64,000 bases of DNA from Arsenophonus apicola (GCF_020268605.1 NZ_CP084222.1:2232001-2296000), one strand, 5' to 3'. Numbered from the stretch's first letter, positions 10,161 to 19,628 are shown. Numbers and translations are program-made. Notes: generated by a model from the letters alone, not told the origin.

Positions 10161-10217
10161 CTGTGTCTTACTATTTTATTTTTCGTAATCAACAACCATA
10201 TAGATTACAAGACACAG
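10161..10217 (+). terminator. Structured 3' end of gltA
   Basis: Two nested inverted repeats follow gltA. CTGTGTCTT (10161-10169) pairs with AAGACACAG (10209-10217). Inside it GTAATC (10185-10190) pairs with GATTAC (10203-10208), directly abutting the outer arm. The result is a long stem with one asymmetric internal loop, followed by TTTAATG. It is plausibly a terminator or an mRNA-stabilising structure. Confidence 0.5.
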
Positions 10218-10276
10218 TTTAATGATAAACTACCTTTTAGCACTTTTAGTTGGCTTGCTGTTTATCTTGACAAAAA

Positions 10277-11020
10277 TCAGGCCGGGTTGGCTATATCGAC
10301 AAAAGTAACCGCAAACCCATACTCTTTTTGCAACCATTCACCTAACACTTTAACGCCAAATCGCTCCGTTGCATGATGACCTGCGGCATAAAAATGGATC
10401 CCCATTTCTCTAGCAATATGGATGGTTTGCTCAGAAACTTCACCGGTCACAAAAGCATCAACGCCAGCCTCAGCTGCCTGTTGAATAAAACTCTGTCCGC
10501 CCCCGGTACACCAGGCAATGGTGCGGATGTTTTTTGGGCCATTATCACCACAGTACAATGGTTGGCGTGCTAACCGATTATTTAAACGAGCCATTAAATC
10601 ATCTGGAGTTATCGGTTGCGCAAACTTACCTATTGGCAATAAAGGTGTAATATAGCTATCGATCTCTACCTCCATAATATTTCCCAACTGCGCGTTATTA
10701 CCCATAATGGGATGGGCATCAAGGGGCAAATGATAGCCATAAAGGTTAATATCATTACAAAGCAATGTTTTTAATCGCTTACGCTTCATATTAAGAATAA
10801 CAGCAGCTTCATTTTTCCAAAAATAACCATGATGAACAATAATTGCATCTGCGGCTAATTTTACTGCTTCATCAAGTAGCGCTTGCGATGCTGTCACACC
10901 GGTCACTATATTTTTTACCTCTGAGCGCCCTTCCACTTGAAGTCCATTGGGCGCATAATCTGTATATTGTTCAATATTCAAGTGCGTATTGATTAATTGC
11001 TCTAATTTAATATTATCCAT
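10277..11020 (-). CDS. ybgI: NIF3-family metal-binding protein (YbgI)
   Basis: Member of the NIF3/GTP cyclohydrolase I type 2-like family. The fold forms a toroidal hexamer with a dinuclear metal site; the cellular role is not settled. 247 residues, the E. coli length. Visible metal-binding segments are DAIIVHHGYFW near residue 60, LPLDAHPIMGNNAQLG near residue 97 and the C-terminal YAAGHHATERFG, which supply His, Asp and Glu ligands. It is oriented against gltA and follows it convergently. The start at 11020 agrees with the family N-terminus MDNIKLEQLINTHLN. Confidence 0.93.
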   Translation of the reverse strand: MDNIKLEQLINTHLNIEQYTDYAPNGLQVEGRSEVKNIVTGVTASQALLDEAVKLAADAIIVHHGYFWKNEAAVILNMKRKRLKTLLCNDINLYGYHLPLDAHPIMGNNAQLGNIMEVEIDSYITPLLPIGKFAQPITPDDLMARLNNRLARQPLYCGDNGPKNIRTIAWCTGGGQSFIQQAAEAGVDAFVTGEVSEQTIHIAREMGIHFYAAGHHATERFGVKVLGEWLQKEYGFAVTFVDIANPA

Positions 11021-11101
11021 TACTTACCTATCCTATTTGTAAAACTGATTTATTTTATTAAATATCAAACTTAAAAATATGTTTCACAGCAGCTTAAAAC
11101 A

Positions 11102-11136
11102 AAAACGGCCTATCACTACAAGTAATAGGCCGTTTT
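11102..11136 (-). terminator. Rho-independent terminator after ybfA
   Basis: Twelve-base perfect stem, AAAACGGCCTAT (11102-11113) with ATAGGCCGTTTT (11125-11136), around an 11-base loop. Read on the minus strand it is followed by TTTTTGTTTT. That suits ending the minus-strand ybfA transcript before ybgI. On the plus strand TTTTAATTTTTT follows, so it may be bidirectional. Confidence 0.8.
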
Positions 11137-11154
11137 AATTTTTTAATCAATTAA

Positions 11155-11358
11155 TTACTTCATCGATTGCGTATCTTCAGCGCTGGCTAACCAAACCGGT
11201 TTATCACTAGTCTTTAGCCACATACGATGTAGGTAACTATAGAAGCGGCTACGGTCTCGACGGAAAATCATGACAGGAAAAGCCACAATGCCTAATAATA
11301 CAACACCAACACGACGCAAGAGAACTTGATGCCAGGGATATTGACGATACTCAGACAT
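11155..11358 (-). CDS. ybfA: YbfA-like small membrane protein (DUF2517)
   Basis: Small protein of unknown function recognised from the E. coli ybfA family. Shared landmarks are YPWHQVLLRR, one hydrophobic helix (VGVVLLGIVAFPVMIF), then RDRSRFYSYLHRMWLKTSDKPVW. The start is placed at 11358 (MSEYRQYPW, 67 residues) because TAAGGAGGATCTTT lies immediately upstream. A 13-residue upstream extension in frame has no such support. As in E. coli it is divergent from kdpF. No signal peptide is evident; it is probably a single-span inner-membrane protein. Confidence 0.85.
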   Translation of the reverse strand: MSEYRQYPWHQVLLRRVGVVLLGIVAFPVMIFRRDRSRFYSYLHRMWLKTSDKPVWLASAEDTQSMK

Positions 11359-11551
11359 AAAGATCCTCCTTATAAAGTGATCAATTGATATAAACAATTG
11401 AGATATATTGTGTAATGAATGAAAATTTTATCTGATAAAAGTGAGCATGGCTATTCATCAGACCACTTTTTTGCTGTTTTTTTCAGCACTTTCCCTTATA
11501 TCGTAATTTATTTACTTATCAAACAATAAAATATTAACTTTTATTTCAAAT

Positions 11552-11580
11552 AATTAACCATATATTAACTATGGTTAATT
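11552..11580. promoter_or_regulatory. 11-bp perfect palindrome upstream of kdp
   Basis: AATTAACCATA (11552-11562) and TATGGTTAATT (11570-11580) form a perfect inverted repeat with a 7-base spacer. It lies in the ybfA/kdpF divergent gap, 60 bases before the KdpE-like box. The geometry fits a dimeric regulator site, but I cannot name the regulator. It is also compatible with a small cruciform. Confidence 0.45.
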
Positions 11581-11637
11581 TATTATAACAAAAAAATAGC
11601 GATAACAGTAATAACTTACAAACTATTATATTGGCAT

Positions 11638-11655
11638 TTTTATACTATTTTTACA
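11638..11655 (+). promoter_or_regulatory. Probable KdpE-binding site for kdpFABC
   Basis: TTTATACTATTTTTACAC differs at one position from the E. coli kdpFABC KdpE target as I recall it (TTTATACTTTTTTTACAC). It lies about 80 bases upstream of kdpF, where an activator site would be expected, and kdpDE are present downstream. TTTGCA and TGTACA further down are weak candidates for the promoter elements. The assignment is by motif similarity and context. Confidence 0.7.
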
Positions 11656-11733
11656 CTATGTGGCGACTTTTTATCAGATTCTTTGCATTGAAAAACTTAA
11701 GCTCTGTACATCAAAAGCATGAGGAGACAAACT

Positions 11734-11823
11734 GTGTCCATTTTTACTATCACAGGGATCATTCTAATTGGAATATTATTTCTCTATTTAATTTATGCGC
11801 TTATCCATGCGGAGGATTTTTAA
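11734..11823 (+). CDS. kdpF: K+-transporting ATPase KdpF subunit (29 aa)
   Basis: Single-helix accessory subunit that stabilises the KdpABC complex in the inner membrane. A GTG start at 11734 preceded by GAGGAGACA gives (M)SIFTITGIILIGILFLYLI and ends YALIHAEDF. The layout matches E. coli KdpF (29 residues, one transmembrane helix, ALINAEAF-like end). Its TAA is immediately followed by the kdpA ATG (TAAATG), so the two are probably coupled. It was found by reading the gap directly because it is very short. Confidence 0.9.
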   Translation: MSIFTITGIILIGILFLYLIYALIHAEDF

Positions 11824-13530
11824 ATGGTAAGTAGTGCTTTATTATTAATTACCAGTTTTTTAATTTTCCTGCTTGTGATCGCTAAATTTGTAGGAAATTA
11901 TATCGCTTTATTGATTGAAAGTGATTTGCCGATTTGGGTTCTCAAAATGGAATCCGGCTTATGGAGTTGTTGTCGCTTACGCAAACCTGGCGGTGAAATA
12001 CACTAAATGAATTGGCGACAATACGTTACCGCGCTGTTGCTGTTCAATGTTATTGGTGGCATATTTCTCTTTCTGCTATTAATCAATCAACAAAATTTAC
12101 CCCTCAATCCACAAAAATTTGCCAATCTAGATTGGGATCTAGCACTCAATACCGCGATTAGTTTTATCACTAATACTAACTGGCAAGCCTATAGTAGCGA
12201 AAATACCTTAAGTTATTTTAGTCAAATGACGGGATTAACGGTACAGAATTTCTTATCTGCCGCGACCGGTATTGCGGTTGCCTTCGCGCTGATCCGCGCC
12301 TTTGCACGCCAAGGTGTAAAAACGCTAGGCAATGCCTGGATAGATATTGCTCGTATTACACTCTATCTTTTGCTACCACTGGCATTTATTTTTGCCTTAT
12401 TTTTTGTTAGCCAAGGTGTGTTACAAAATTTTTCGCCATATCTAGTAGTAGAGACATTACAAAACCAAAACCAAATCATCCCCATGGGGCCTGTTGCTTC
12501 GCAAGAAGCAATTAAATTATTAGGCACTAATGGCGGCGGATTTTTTGCCACAAATTCAGCGCATCCTTTCGAAAATCCTACTGCATTAACCAATTTTAGC
12601 CAAATGATTGCCATTCTTTTAATTCCTACCGCACTTTGTTTTGCATTCGGTCGCGTGGTCGGTGATAGTCGCCAAGGTATAACATTAATTTGGGCGATGG
12701 CAATTATTTTCATTATTGCTATCACTATCGTCGTCTATGCCGAAACGCAAGGTAATCCCCAATTGATGTTTTCAGGCGCCAACAGCAATATTAATATGGA
12801 AGGGAAAGAAAGCCGCTTTGGGATTTTAAATTCAGCACTCTATGCTGTTATCACGACAGCAACCTCCTGCGGCGCGGTGAACTCCATGCATGATTCTTTT
12901 ACTGCATTAGGGGGGATGATACCAATGTGGCTTATGCAACTTGGTGAAGTGGTATTTGGCGGTGTCGGTTCTGGGTTATACGGTATGCTACTATTTGTCA
13001 TGTTAGCCGTTTTTCTGGCTGGATTAATGATTGGTCGAGCACCTGAATATCTAGGCAAAAAGATCGAAATTCAGGAAATGAAGTTAACCGCTATTGCTAT
13101 TTTAATTACTCCCACTTTAACCCTACTAGGAACAACACTGGCACTTTTTACCGAAGCAGGACGCAGTGCTATTTTAAATCCTAGCGCTCATGGCTTCAGT
13201 GAAGTTCTTTATGCTTTTTCCTCAGCGGCAAATAATAATGGCAGCGCTTTTGCCGGATTAAATAGCAATAATCTGTTCTATAATATTACGCTGAGTATAG
13301 TTATGTTTGTCGGTCGTTTTGGCTTAATCACTGCAGTAATGGCTATTGCTGGTATTATGGTAGGCAAAAAACGCCAGCCTGAAAGCTTTGCCACATTACC
13401 TACTCATGGCCCACTCTTTATTGGCTTGTTAATACTGACGGTTTTCGTTATTGGTGCACTCACTTTTGTGCCTGCCCTGGCACTTGGGCCAATTGCTGAA
13501 CATTTACAACTTTGGCATTCCGCCCAATAA
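11824..13530 (+). pseudogene. kdpA: K+-transporting ATPase KdpA subunit, split by an in-frame stop
   Basis: Potassium-channel-like subunit of the Kdp P-type ATPase that selects and conducts K+. Codons 1-60 (11824-12003) encode the first transmembrane helix and the loop GLWSCCRLRKPGGEIH. A TAA follows at 12004-12006, and the ATG of MNWRQYVTALLL comes directly after it in the same frame, continuing 507 residues to 13530. E. coli and Yersinia KdpA have Glu before this Met, so a GAA to TAA change is the simplest explanation. Everything after it is intact, including the selectivity-filter regions (NTNWQ, GTNGGGFF, TTATSCGAV, AANNNGSAF). Read through, the length is 568, typical of the family. TAAATG could allow reinitiation, giving a two-piece KdpA. 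Confidence 0.85.
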
Positions 13531-13540
13531 GGGACTATAA

Positions 13541-15607
13541 ATGAACAAAAATACCAGTCAATTGTTTGATAAGAAATTAATCCACCAAGCATTATTTGAC
13601 GCTATAAAAAAATGTGCGCCACAGATTCAATGGCGCAATCCAGTTATGTTTATCGTTTATATCGGCAGTATATTGACGACATTCATTTGGTTTTATCAAT
13701 TATTCACGCCATCCGTTGACGGTAATGCACTATTTACCGGCATAATTGCGGTTTGGTTATGGTTTACCGTGCTATTTGCTAATTTTGCCGAAGCACTGGC
13801 TGAAGGGCGCAGTAAAGCGCAAGCCGCTAGTCTGAAAGGGGTCAAAAAACAAAGTGTTACTACACGTTTAGCCAGTGCCGATTATCAGGCAGCAAAAGAG
13901 AAAATCAATTCTGACCAAATCAGAAAAGGCGATATCGTACTGGTTGAAGCGGGTGAAATTATTCCTTGTGATGGTGAAGTACTTGAAGGCGGTGCTTCCG
14001 TTGATGAAAGTGCGATTACTGGTGAATCAGCCCCCGTTATTCGGGAGTCTGGTGGTGATTTTTCTTCAGTAACAGGCGGAACGCGCATACTGTCAGATTG
14101 GTTAATTATCCAATGTACGGTTAATCCTGGTGAAACTTTTCTTGATCGTATGATCTCTATGGTAGAAGGTGCTCAACGGCGCAAAACACCTAATGAAATC
14201 GCGTTAATCATACTATTAACTGCATTAACCATTATTTTTCTATTAACCTGCTCAACACTTTATCCTTTTAGTTTATTTAGTGCTGAGGTGAACGGCAGCG
14301 GTAGTCCAATTTCTATTGTGGTACTGATTGCATTATTAGTTTGTTTGATCCCGACTACCATCGGCGGATTACTCTCTTCAATTGGCGTTGCCGGTATGAG
14401 TCGGATGTTAGCCGCAAATGTCATTGCCACCAGTGGACGTGCCGTAGAAGCGGCGGGAGATGTCGATGTCTTATTGCTCGATAAAACGGGTACTATTACT
14501 CTAGGTAATCGTCAGGCGTCTAAATTTTTACCCCTTAAAGGTGTTACAGAACAACAGCTGGCTGATGCGGCACAACTATCATCGCTGGCTGATGAAACAC
14601 CAGAAGGACGTAGTATTGTTATCTTAGCTAAGCAATTGTTTAATTTGCGCGAGCGTGATCTACAAGCATTAAATGCCACGTTTGTTCCCTTTTCCGCCAT
14701 GACTCGGATGAGTGGCGTTAATGTGGGTGATCGTGTGATCAGAAAAGGCTCTGCCGATTCTATTCGTCGTTATTTGGAAACAAGTCATGCTAGATTCCCA
14801 GCCGAAACAGAAAAATTAGTCGAAGAAGTTGCCCGGAAAGGAGAAACACCATTAGTTGTTGTTGAGAATCAGCAAATTCTTGGTGTGGTCGCCTTAAAAG
14901 ATATTATAAAAGGGGGGATCAAAGAGCGCTTTGCCGAAATGCGCCGGATGGGAATTAAAACCGTGATGATCACCGGTGATAACCATTTGACAGCCGCAGC
15001 CATTGCCGCTGAAGCCGGCGTTGATGATTTTTTGGCCGAGGCAACACCTGAAGCTAAACTGGCATTGATCCGCCAATATCAGGCCGATGGGAGTTTAGTA
15101 GCAATGACAGGTGACGGTACTAATGATGCACCAGCACTGGCGCAAGCCGATGTTGCCGTCGCCATGAATTCTGGCACCCAGGCAGCAAAAGAAGCCGGTA
15201 ATATGGTCGATCTTGACTCAAATCCAACTAAACTTATTGAGGTTGTCCACGTTGGTAAACAGATGTTGATGACCAGAGGCGCTCTTTCAACTTTTAGCAT
15301 TGCCAACGATATTGCCAAATATTTTGCTATTATTCCTACCGCTTTTTCGGTTACTTATCCTCAGCTTAATATTTTAAATATTATGCATTTACACTCCCCT
15401 TCTTCAGCTATTCTGTCAGCAGTTATTTTTAATGCGCTAATTATTGTTGGCCTTATCCCCTTAGCACTAAAAGGCGTTAGTTACCGTCCCATGAGTGCAA
15501 TAGCATTATTACGCCGTAATTTATGGATCTATGGATTAAGTGGTTTAGTTATACCATTTATTGGTATCAAATTGATTGATCTACTGCTTAGCCTGTTTAT
15601 GTCCTAA
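13541..15607 (+). CDS. kdpB: K+-transporting P-type ATPase ATP-binding subunit KdpB
   Basis: Catalytic P-type ATPase subunit that hydrolyses ATP to drive K+ uptake through KdpA. 688 residues, near the E. coli 682. The actuator motif DESAITGESAPV, the phosphorylation motif LLLDKTGTITLGN (Asp about residue 314), the nucleotide-binding segment KGSADSIRRY and the hinge motif MTGDGTNDAPALAQADVAVAM are all intact, as are the C-terminal membrane helices. It starts 10 bases after kdpA and is followed by kdpC. No lesions were seen, in contrast to kdpA. Confidence 0.98.
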   Translation: MNKNTSQLFDKKLIHQALFDAIKKCAPQIQWRNPVMFIVYIGSILTTFIWFYQLFTPSVDGNALFTGIIAVWLWFTVLFANFAEALAEGRSKAQAASLKGVKKQSVTTRLASADYQAAKEKINSDQIRKGDIVLVEAGEIIPCDGEVLEGGASVDESAITGESAPVIRESGGDFSSVTGGTRILSDWLIIQCTVNPGETFLDRMISMVEGAQRRKTPNEIALIILLTALTIIFLLTCSTLYPFSLFSAEVNGSGSPISIVVLIALLVCLIPTTIGGLLSSIGVAGMSRMLAANVIATSGRAVEAAGDVDVLLLDKTGTITLGNRQASKFLPLKGVTEQQLADAAQLSSLADETPEGRSIVILAKQLFNLRERDLQALNATFVPFSAMTRMSGVNVGDRVIRKGSADSIRRYLETSHARFPAETEKLVEEVARKGETPLVVVENQQILGVVALKDIIKGGIKERFAEMRRMGIKTVMITGDNHLTAAAIAAEAGVDDFLAEATPEAKLALIRQYQADGSLVAMTGDGTNDAPALAQADVAVAMNSGTQAAKEAGNMVDLDSNPTKLIEVVHVGKQMLMTRGALSTFSIANDIAKYFAIIPTAFSVTYPQLNILNIMHLHSPSSAILSAVIFNALIIVGLIPLALKGVSYRPMSAIALLRRNLWIYGLSGLVIPFIGIKLIDLLLSLFMS

Positions 15608-15620
15608 TAAGGTATTGAAT

Positions 15621-16112
15621 ATGAATGTCTTACGTTCTTCATTTGTGTTATTTATTTTTCTAACTATCACAACCGGAATTGTTTACCCATTATTTATTAC
15701 TGGTTTATCAAATGCTTTCTTTAATTATCAAGCTAAAGGCTCCTTGATAGAAAAGAATAATCGGACTGTGGGTTCGGCACTGATTGGCCAATCGATAACT
15801 GAGGTTAAATATTTTCATGGCCGCCCGTCAGCAACGGCTGACACACCTTATAATGGATTAGCTTCCAGCGGCAGTAATCTGGCGGTCAATAATCCCGCAT
15901 TGCAAAAACAGTTTGCTAGCCGTGCTCAACAAATTAAAATTTTCAATAATCAAAACAATGTGGCCGTTCCAGTCGAGCTGATAACAGCTTCAGCCAGTGG
16001 ATTAGATCCTCATATTTCACCAAGTGCAGCCTATTATCAAGCAGGCAGGGTAGCTAAGGCACGCCGGCTTGCTTTACATAAAATTAGACACCTAATTGCA
16101 GCTAACACCTAG
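15621..16112 (+). CDS. kdpC: K+-transporting ATPase KdpC subunit
   Basis: Single-span periplasmic-facing subunit that acts as a chaperone for K+ transport in KdpFABC. 163 residues, shorter than the 190 of E. coli. The start is set at ATG 15621 (MNVLRSSFVLFIFLTITTGI) after TAATAAGG, rather than the in-frame upstream extension inside kdpB. One N-terminal transmembrane helix is followed by VGSALIGQSI, YFHGRPSAT, YNGLASSGSNL and VPVELITASASGLDPHIS, the family signatures. It completes the structural kdp operon. Confidence 0.95.
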   Translation: MNVLRSSFVLFIFLTITTGIVYPLFITGLSNAFFNYQAKGSLIEKNNRTVGSALIGQSITEVKYFHGRPSATADTPYNGLASSGSNLAVNNPALQKQFASRAQQIKIFNNQNNVAVPVELITASASGLDPHISPSAAYYQAGRVAKARRLALHKIRHLIAANT

Positions 16113-16223
16113 CGACCCTTTTTAAGTTTTTTAGGTCAACCTGTTATTAATGTGCTTAAACTTAATATTGCCCTTGACGCGCTTGAACAATCAGAAAATG
16201 CAAAAATACAATAAGGTTGATTG

Positions 16224-18923
16224 ATGGAGAGCCAGGAACCTAAACGCCCTACCCCTGAAGATTTATTGAGTATTGCCAATGAAAAAATTCGCGGCAACTT
16301 AAAGATCTTCTTCGGCGCCTACGCTGGAGTAGGAAAAACCTATGCAATGCTACAAGAAGCCCAACGGCTTCGTTCACAAGGGCTTGATGTTGTCATCGGT
16401 GTGGTAGAGACGCACAATCGCCTAGAAACTGCTGCTCTATTAGAAGGTTTGCCGCAACTGCCCGCAAAACGGATCCGCTACCACGGACGTAAAATTAATA
16501 CCTTTGATATAGACGGTGTTTTAGCACGTCACCCGGCCATTATTTTAATGGATGAATTAGCTTTCAGTAACCCGCATGGCGGTCGTCATCCTAAACGCTG
16601 GCAAGACGTTGAAGAGTTATTAGATGCCGGTATTGATGTCTTAACCACCATTAACGTACAACATTTAGAGAGTTTAAACGATATTGTTGGTAGTATTACC
16701 GGAATTCGCGTCCGTGAAACGGTACCTGATCATATTTTTGACCAAGCCAGTGAGATTGTTTTAGTCGATTTACCCCCTGATGATTTACGCCAACGACTGA
16801 ATGAAGGAAAGGTCTATATTGCCGGACAAGCCGAACGAGCAATTGAACACTTTTTTCGCAAAGGCAACTTAATAGCGCTAAGAGAATTATCCCTAAGACG
16901 TACGGTTGATCGGGTCGATAATCAAATGCGTGAGTATCGTGATACTCAAGGTTACTCTCAAGTTTGGCACACTCACGATAATTTATTAGTTTGCATTGGC
17001 CACAATACTGGAAATGAGAAATTAGTTAGAGCAGCAGCCAGGCTAGCCGCCAAACTGGGTTGCAGTTGGCATGCTGTGTATGTTGAAACCCCCAAATTAC
17101 ATGCATTAGCAGAAGAGAAAAGACGCGCCATTCTAAAAGCATTAAAACTGGCCCAAGATTTAGGCGCAGAGACTTCAACCTTAGCTGATGCCAATGAAGA
17201 AAAAGCCATTTTAGATTACGCCCGGGAACATAACCTAGGTAAAATTGTCATCGGCCGTAAGCAAAATACGACCTGGAAACTGCTCAACTGGAAAATACGC
17301 CCTGATTTTGCTGAACGCTTAGGTAGACTAGGACCGGATTTAGATCTGATTATTATTGCGTTAGATGAAAATACCGCGTGGGAAAAAGAGACCGAACGCC
17401 GGCCACTAAATGACAAATGGCGAGGAAATATTCAGGGTTACCTATTCGCCGCTCTGTTATGTATTACCATCACCCTATTTTCTAATCGCTTTTTGCTTAA
17501 TTTTGATCAGGCTAATGTTGTTACTGTTTATGTATTAGCGGTGGTTATTATCGCTCTGCTGTATGGTCGCAATCCTTCTATTTTTGCCGCATTTATTAAT
17601 GTTATTGGTTTCGATCTTTTTATTGTCCAACCCCATTTTTCCTTTGTTGTTTTTGACATGCAATATTTGATAACCTTCATTGTTATGCTGGTTGTTGGTC
17701 TTTTAGTGGGCAATCTCGCAGCGGGAGTGCGCTATCAAGCCAGAGTCGCTCGTTATCGTGAACAACGGACTCGCCATCTTTACGAAATGACCAAAGAGTT
17801 AAGCCGAGCGCTGAATGAAATTGATATTGCAAAAACGGGTTATCACTTCCTTTCCAATGCCTTTAAAGCAAAAGTTAGCCTGTTGTTGCCTAATGATCAG
17901 CAACAACTGGTTGCGCTTAAATTGGCCGACTATGGACAGGTGCAAATTGATCAAGCCATTGCATTATGGAGTTTTGATAAAAATCAACCAGCAGGTGCCG
18001 GCACGGATACATTACCTAGCGTGCCTTATCAATTACAACCGATTGCAACGTCAAATGAAACTTTAGCTATATTAGCTATTGAACCGCAAAATTTGCGTCA
18101 ATTACTGATCCCAGAACAGCAAAGACTACTACAAACTTTTACTGGCTTGATTGCCAATGCATTTGAACGATTACAGCTTGCTAGACAGGCAGAATCAGCC
18201 AAACTGGATGCTGAACGGGAACAACTGAGAAACTCTTTATTGGCCGCTCTTTCTCATGATTTGCGCACACCTTTGACGGTAATATTTGGCCAAACAGAAA
18301 TATTGATGCTGGAATTAAGCGCTGAGCATTCACCCCATACGGAAAAAGTTAACCAAATTCGTCAACATATCCTAAGTACCTCAAGATTAGTCAATAATCT
18401 GCTTGATATGGCGCGGATCCAATCTGGTGGCATTGTACCAACTCTTGCCTGGGAATCATTACAAGAAATTATTGGCAGTGCATTACGTTCTCTCGAATAT
18501 GCCTTAAAAAGCCATCCAACTAAAATTAATGTTCCTGCTGAACTATTACTTTATTGTGATGCCAATTTACTCGAACGTGTAATCATTAATTTACTGGAGA
18601 ACGCGATAAAATACTCTGCTGAAAATTCACCGATCGGTATTGATGCCTATCCACAAGGTAAATATGTCCATATTGAGATTTGGGATAAAGGTATTGGCAT
18701 ACCAAAAGGACAGGAAGAACTTATTTTTGATAAATTTTCACGGGCTAAAAAAGAATCGTCCATTCCTGGGGTTGGTCTCGGGCTGGCTATTTGCCAGGCT
18801 ATTATAAAGCTTCATAACGGCGAAATTTGGGCGGAAAATAATAAAAACAGTGGAGCTATTTTCCACTTTGTTTTACCTTTAATAGAAGTTCCTGCAATAG
18901 AGGAGGCCATTGAGACAGAGTGA
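16224..18923 (+). CDS. kdpD: Osmosensitive K+ channel sensor histidine kinase KdpD
   Basis: Membrane sensor kinase that phosphorylates KdpE at low K+ or high osmolarity. 899 residues from ATG 16224 (MESQEPKRPTPEDLL). The N-terminal KdpD domain has a Walker A motif (GAYAGVGKTYAML). A USP-like domain follows near residues 250-370 (LVCIGHNTGNEKLVRAAARL), then four closely spaced transmembrane helices near 400-500 and a GAF-like segment. The C-terminal kinase has the H-box ALSHDLRTPLTV, N-box LLENAIKYS and G-boxes GIGIP and GVGLGLAICQ. Its TGA overlaps the GTG start of kdpE. Confidence 0.97.
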   Translation: MESQEPKRPTPEDLLSIANEKIRGNLKIFFGAYAGVGKTYAMLQEAQRLRSQGLDVVIGVVETHNRLETAALLEGLPQLPAKRIRYHGRKINTFDIDGVLARHPAIILMDELAFSNPHGGRHPKRWQDVEELLDAGIDVLTTINVQHLESLNDIVGSITGIRVRETVPDHIFDQASEIVLVDLPPDDLRQRLNEGKVYIAGQAERAIEHFFRKGNLIALRELSLRRTVDRVDNQMREYRDTQGYSQVWHTHDNLLVCIGHNTGNEKLVRAAARLAAKLGCSWHAVYVETPKLHALAEEKRRAILKALKLAQDLGAETSTLADANEEKAILDYAREHNLGKIVIGRKQNTTWKLLNWKIRPDFAERLGRLGPDLDLIIIALDENTAWEKETERRPLNDKWRGNIQGYLFAALLCITITLFSNRFLLNFDQANVVTVYVLAVVIIALLYGRNPSIFAAFINVIGFDLFIVQPHFSFVVFDMQYLITFIVMLVVGLLVGNLAAGVRYQARVARYREQRTRHLYEMTKELSRALNEIDIAKTGYHFLSNAFKAKVSLLLPNDQQQLVALKLADYGQVQIDQAIALWSFDKNQPAGAGTDTLPSVPYQLQPIATSNETLAILAIEPQNLRQLLIPEQQRLLQTFTGLIANAFERLQLARQAESAKLDAEREQLRNSLLAALSHDLRTPLTVIFGQTEILMLELSAEHSPHTEKVNQIRQHILSTSRLVNNLLDMARIQSGGIVPTLAWESLQEIIGSALRSLEYALKSHPTKINVPAELLLYCDANLLERVIINLLENAIKYSAENSPIGIDAYPQGKYVHIEIWDKGIGIPKGQEELIFDKFSRAKKESSIPGVGLGLAICQAIIKLHNGEIWAENNKNSGAIFHFVLPLIEVPAIEEAIETE

Positions 18924-19603
18924 TTCAACACAATATTTTAATAATTGAAGACGAAAAAGAGATCAGACGATTTGTCAAACTGGCACTTGAAGGTGAAAAT
19001 TTTCGCGTATATGAAGCCGAAACTTATCAGCGAGGACTTATCGAGTCAGCGACCCGCAAACCTGATCTCTTGATCCTTGATCTAGGCTTACCTGATGGTG
19101 ACGGTATTAATTTGATCCGTGACTTACGTCAATGGAGTCAAATTCCTGTATTAGTACTGTCGGCAAGGGCAGATGAAGCAGACAAAGTCATGGCACTTGA
19201 TGCTGGTGCTGATGATTATCTAACCAAACCTTTTGGTATCAGTGAACTGTTGGCCAGAGTAAGAGTTGCCTTACGCCGCTATACGCGTAAAAACCAACCA
19301 GATCCCGTATTTCGGTTTGGTGATATTAGTGTTGATTTAATCAACCGACGAGTAACTAAAAAACAGCAAGAACTCCACCTTACGCCAATTGAGTTTCGTT
19401 TACTGAGTGAATTTATCACTAATAGCGGCAAAGTCTTAACGCAACGTCATCTGCTACGACAAATATGGGGACCTAACTATATTGAACATAACCATTACTT
19501 ACGTATTTACATGGGACATTTAAGGCAAAAGTTGGAAGACGATCCCACTCAGCCAGTACACCTGCTCACTGAGACAGGAATAGGTTATCGCTTTATGCCT
19601 TAA
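18920..19603 (+). CDS. kdpE: KDP operon response regulator KdpE
   Basis: OmpR/PhoB-type response regulator that activates kdpFABC. 227 residues. The receiver domain has the acidic pair IIEDEKE, the phosphoacceptor Asp in LLILDLGLPDGDG, the Thr/Ser switch VLVLSARA and the Lys in YLTKPFG. The winged-helix output domain contains LTPIEFRLLSEF and GPNYIEHNHYLRIYMGHLRQKL. It starts at GTG in a four-base overlap with kdpD (GTGA), indicating coupled translation. The expected target is the box at 11638. Confidence 0.97.
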   Translation: MIQHNILIIEDEKEIRRFVKLALEGENFRVYEAETYQRGLIESATRKPDLLILDLGLPDGDGINLIRDLRQWSQIPVLVLSARADEADKVMALDAGADDYLTKPFGISELLARVRVALRRYTRKNQPDPVFRFGDISVDLINRRVTKKQQELHLTPIEFRLLSEFITNSGKVLTQRHLLRQIWGPNYIEHNHYLRIYMGHLRQKLEDDPTQPVHLLTETGIGYRFMP

Positions 19604-19628
19604 TGATAATTCACTTTATCGAGATTAA

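Noticed and set aside
12363..13058. Minus-strand open frames inside kdpA
   Set aside because: They are shadows of a strongly conserved gene and have no ribosome-binding site or family similarity.
16113..16220. Possible extra gene between kdpC and kdpD
   Set aside because: Only 108 bases with no conserved frame; the gap holds the kdpD ribosome-binding site.
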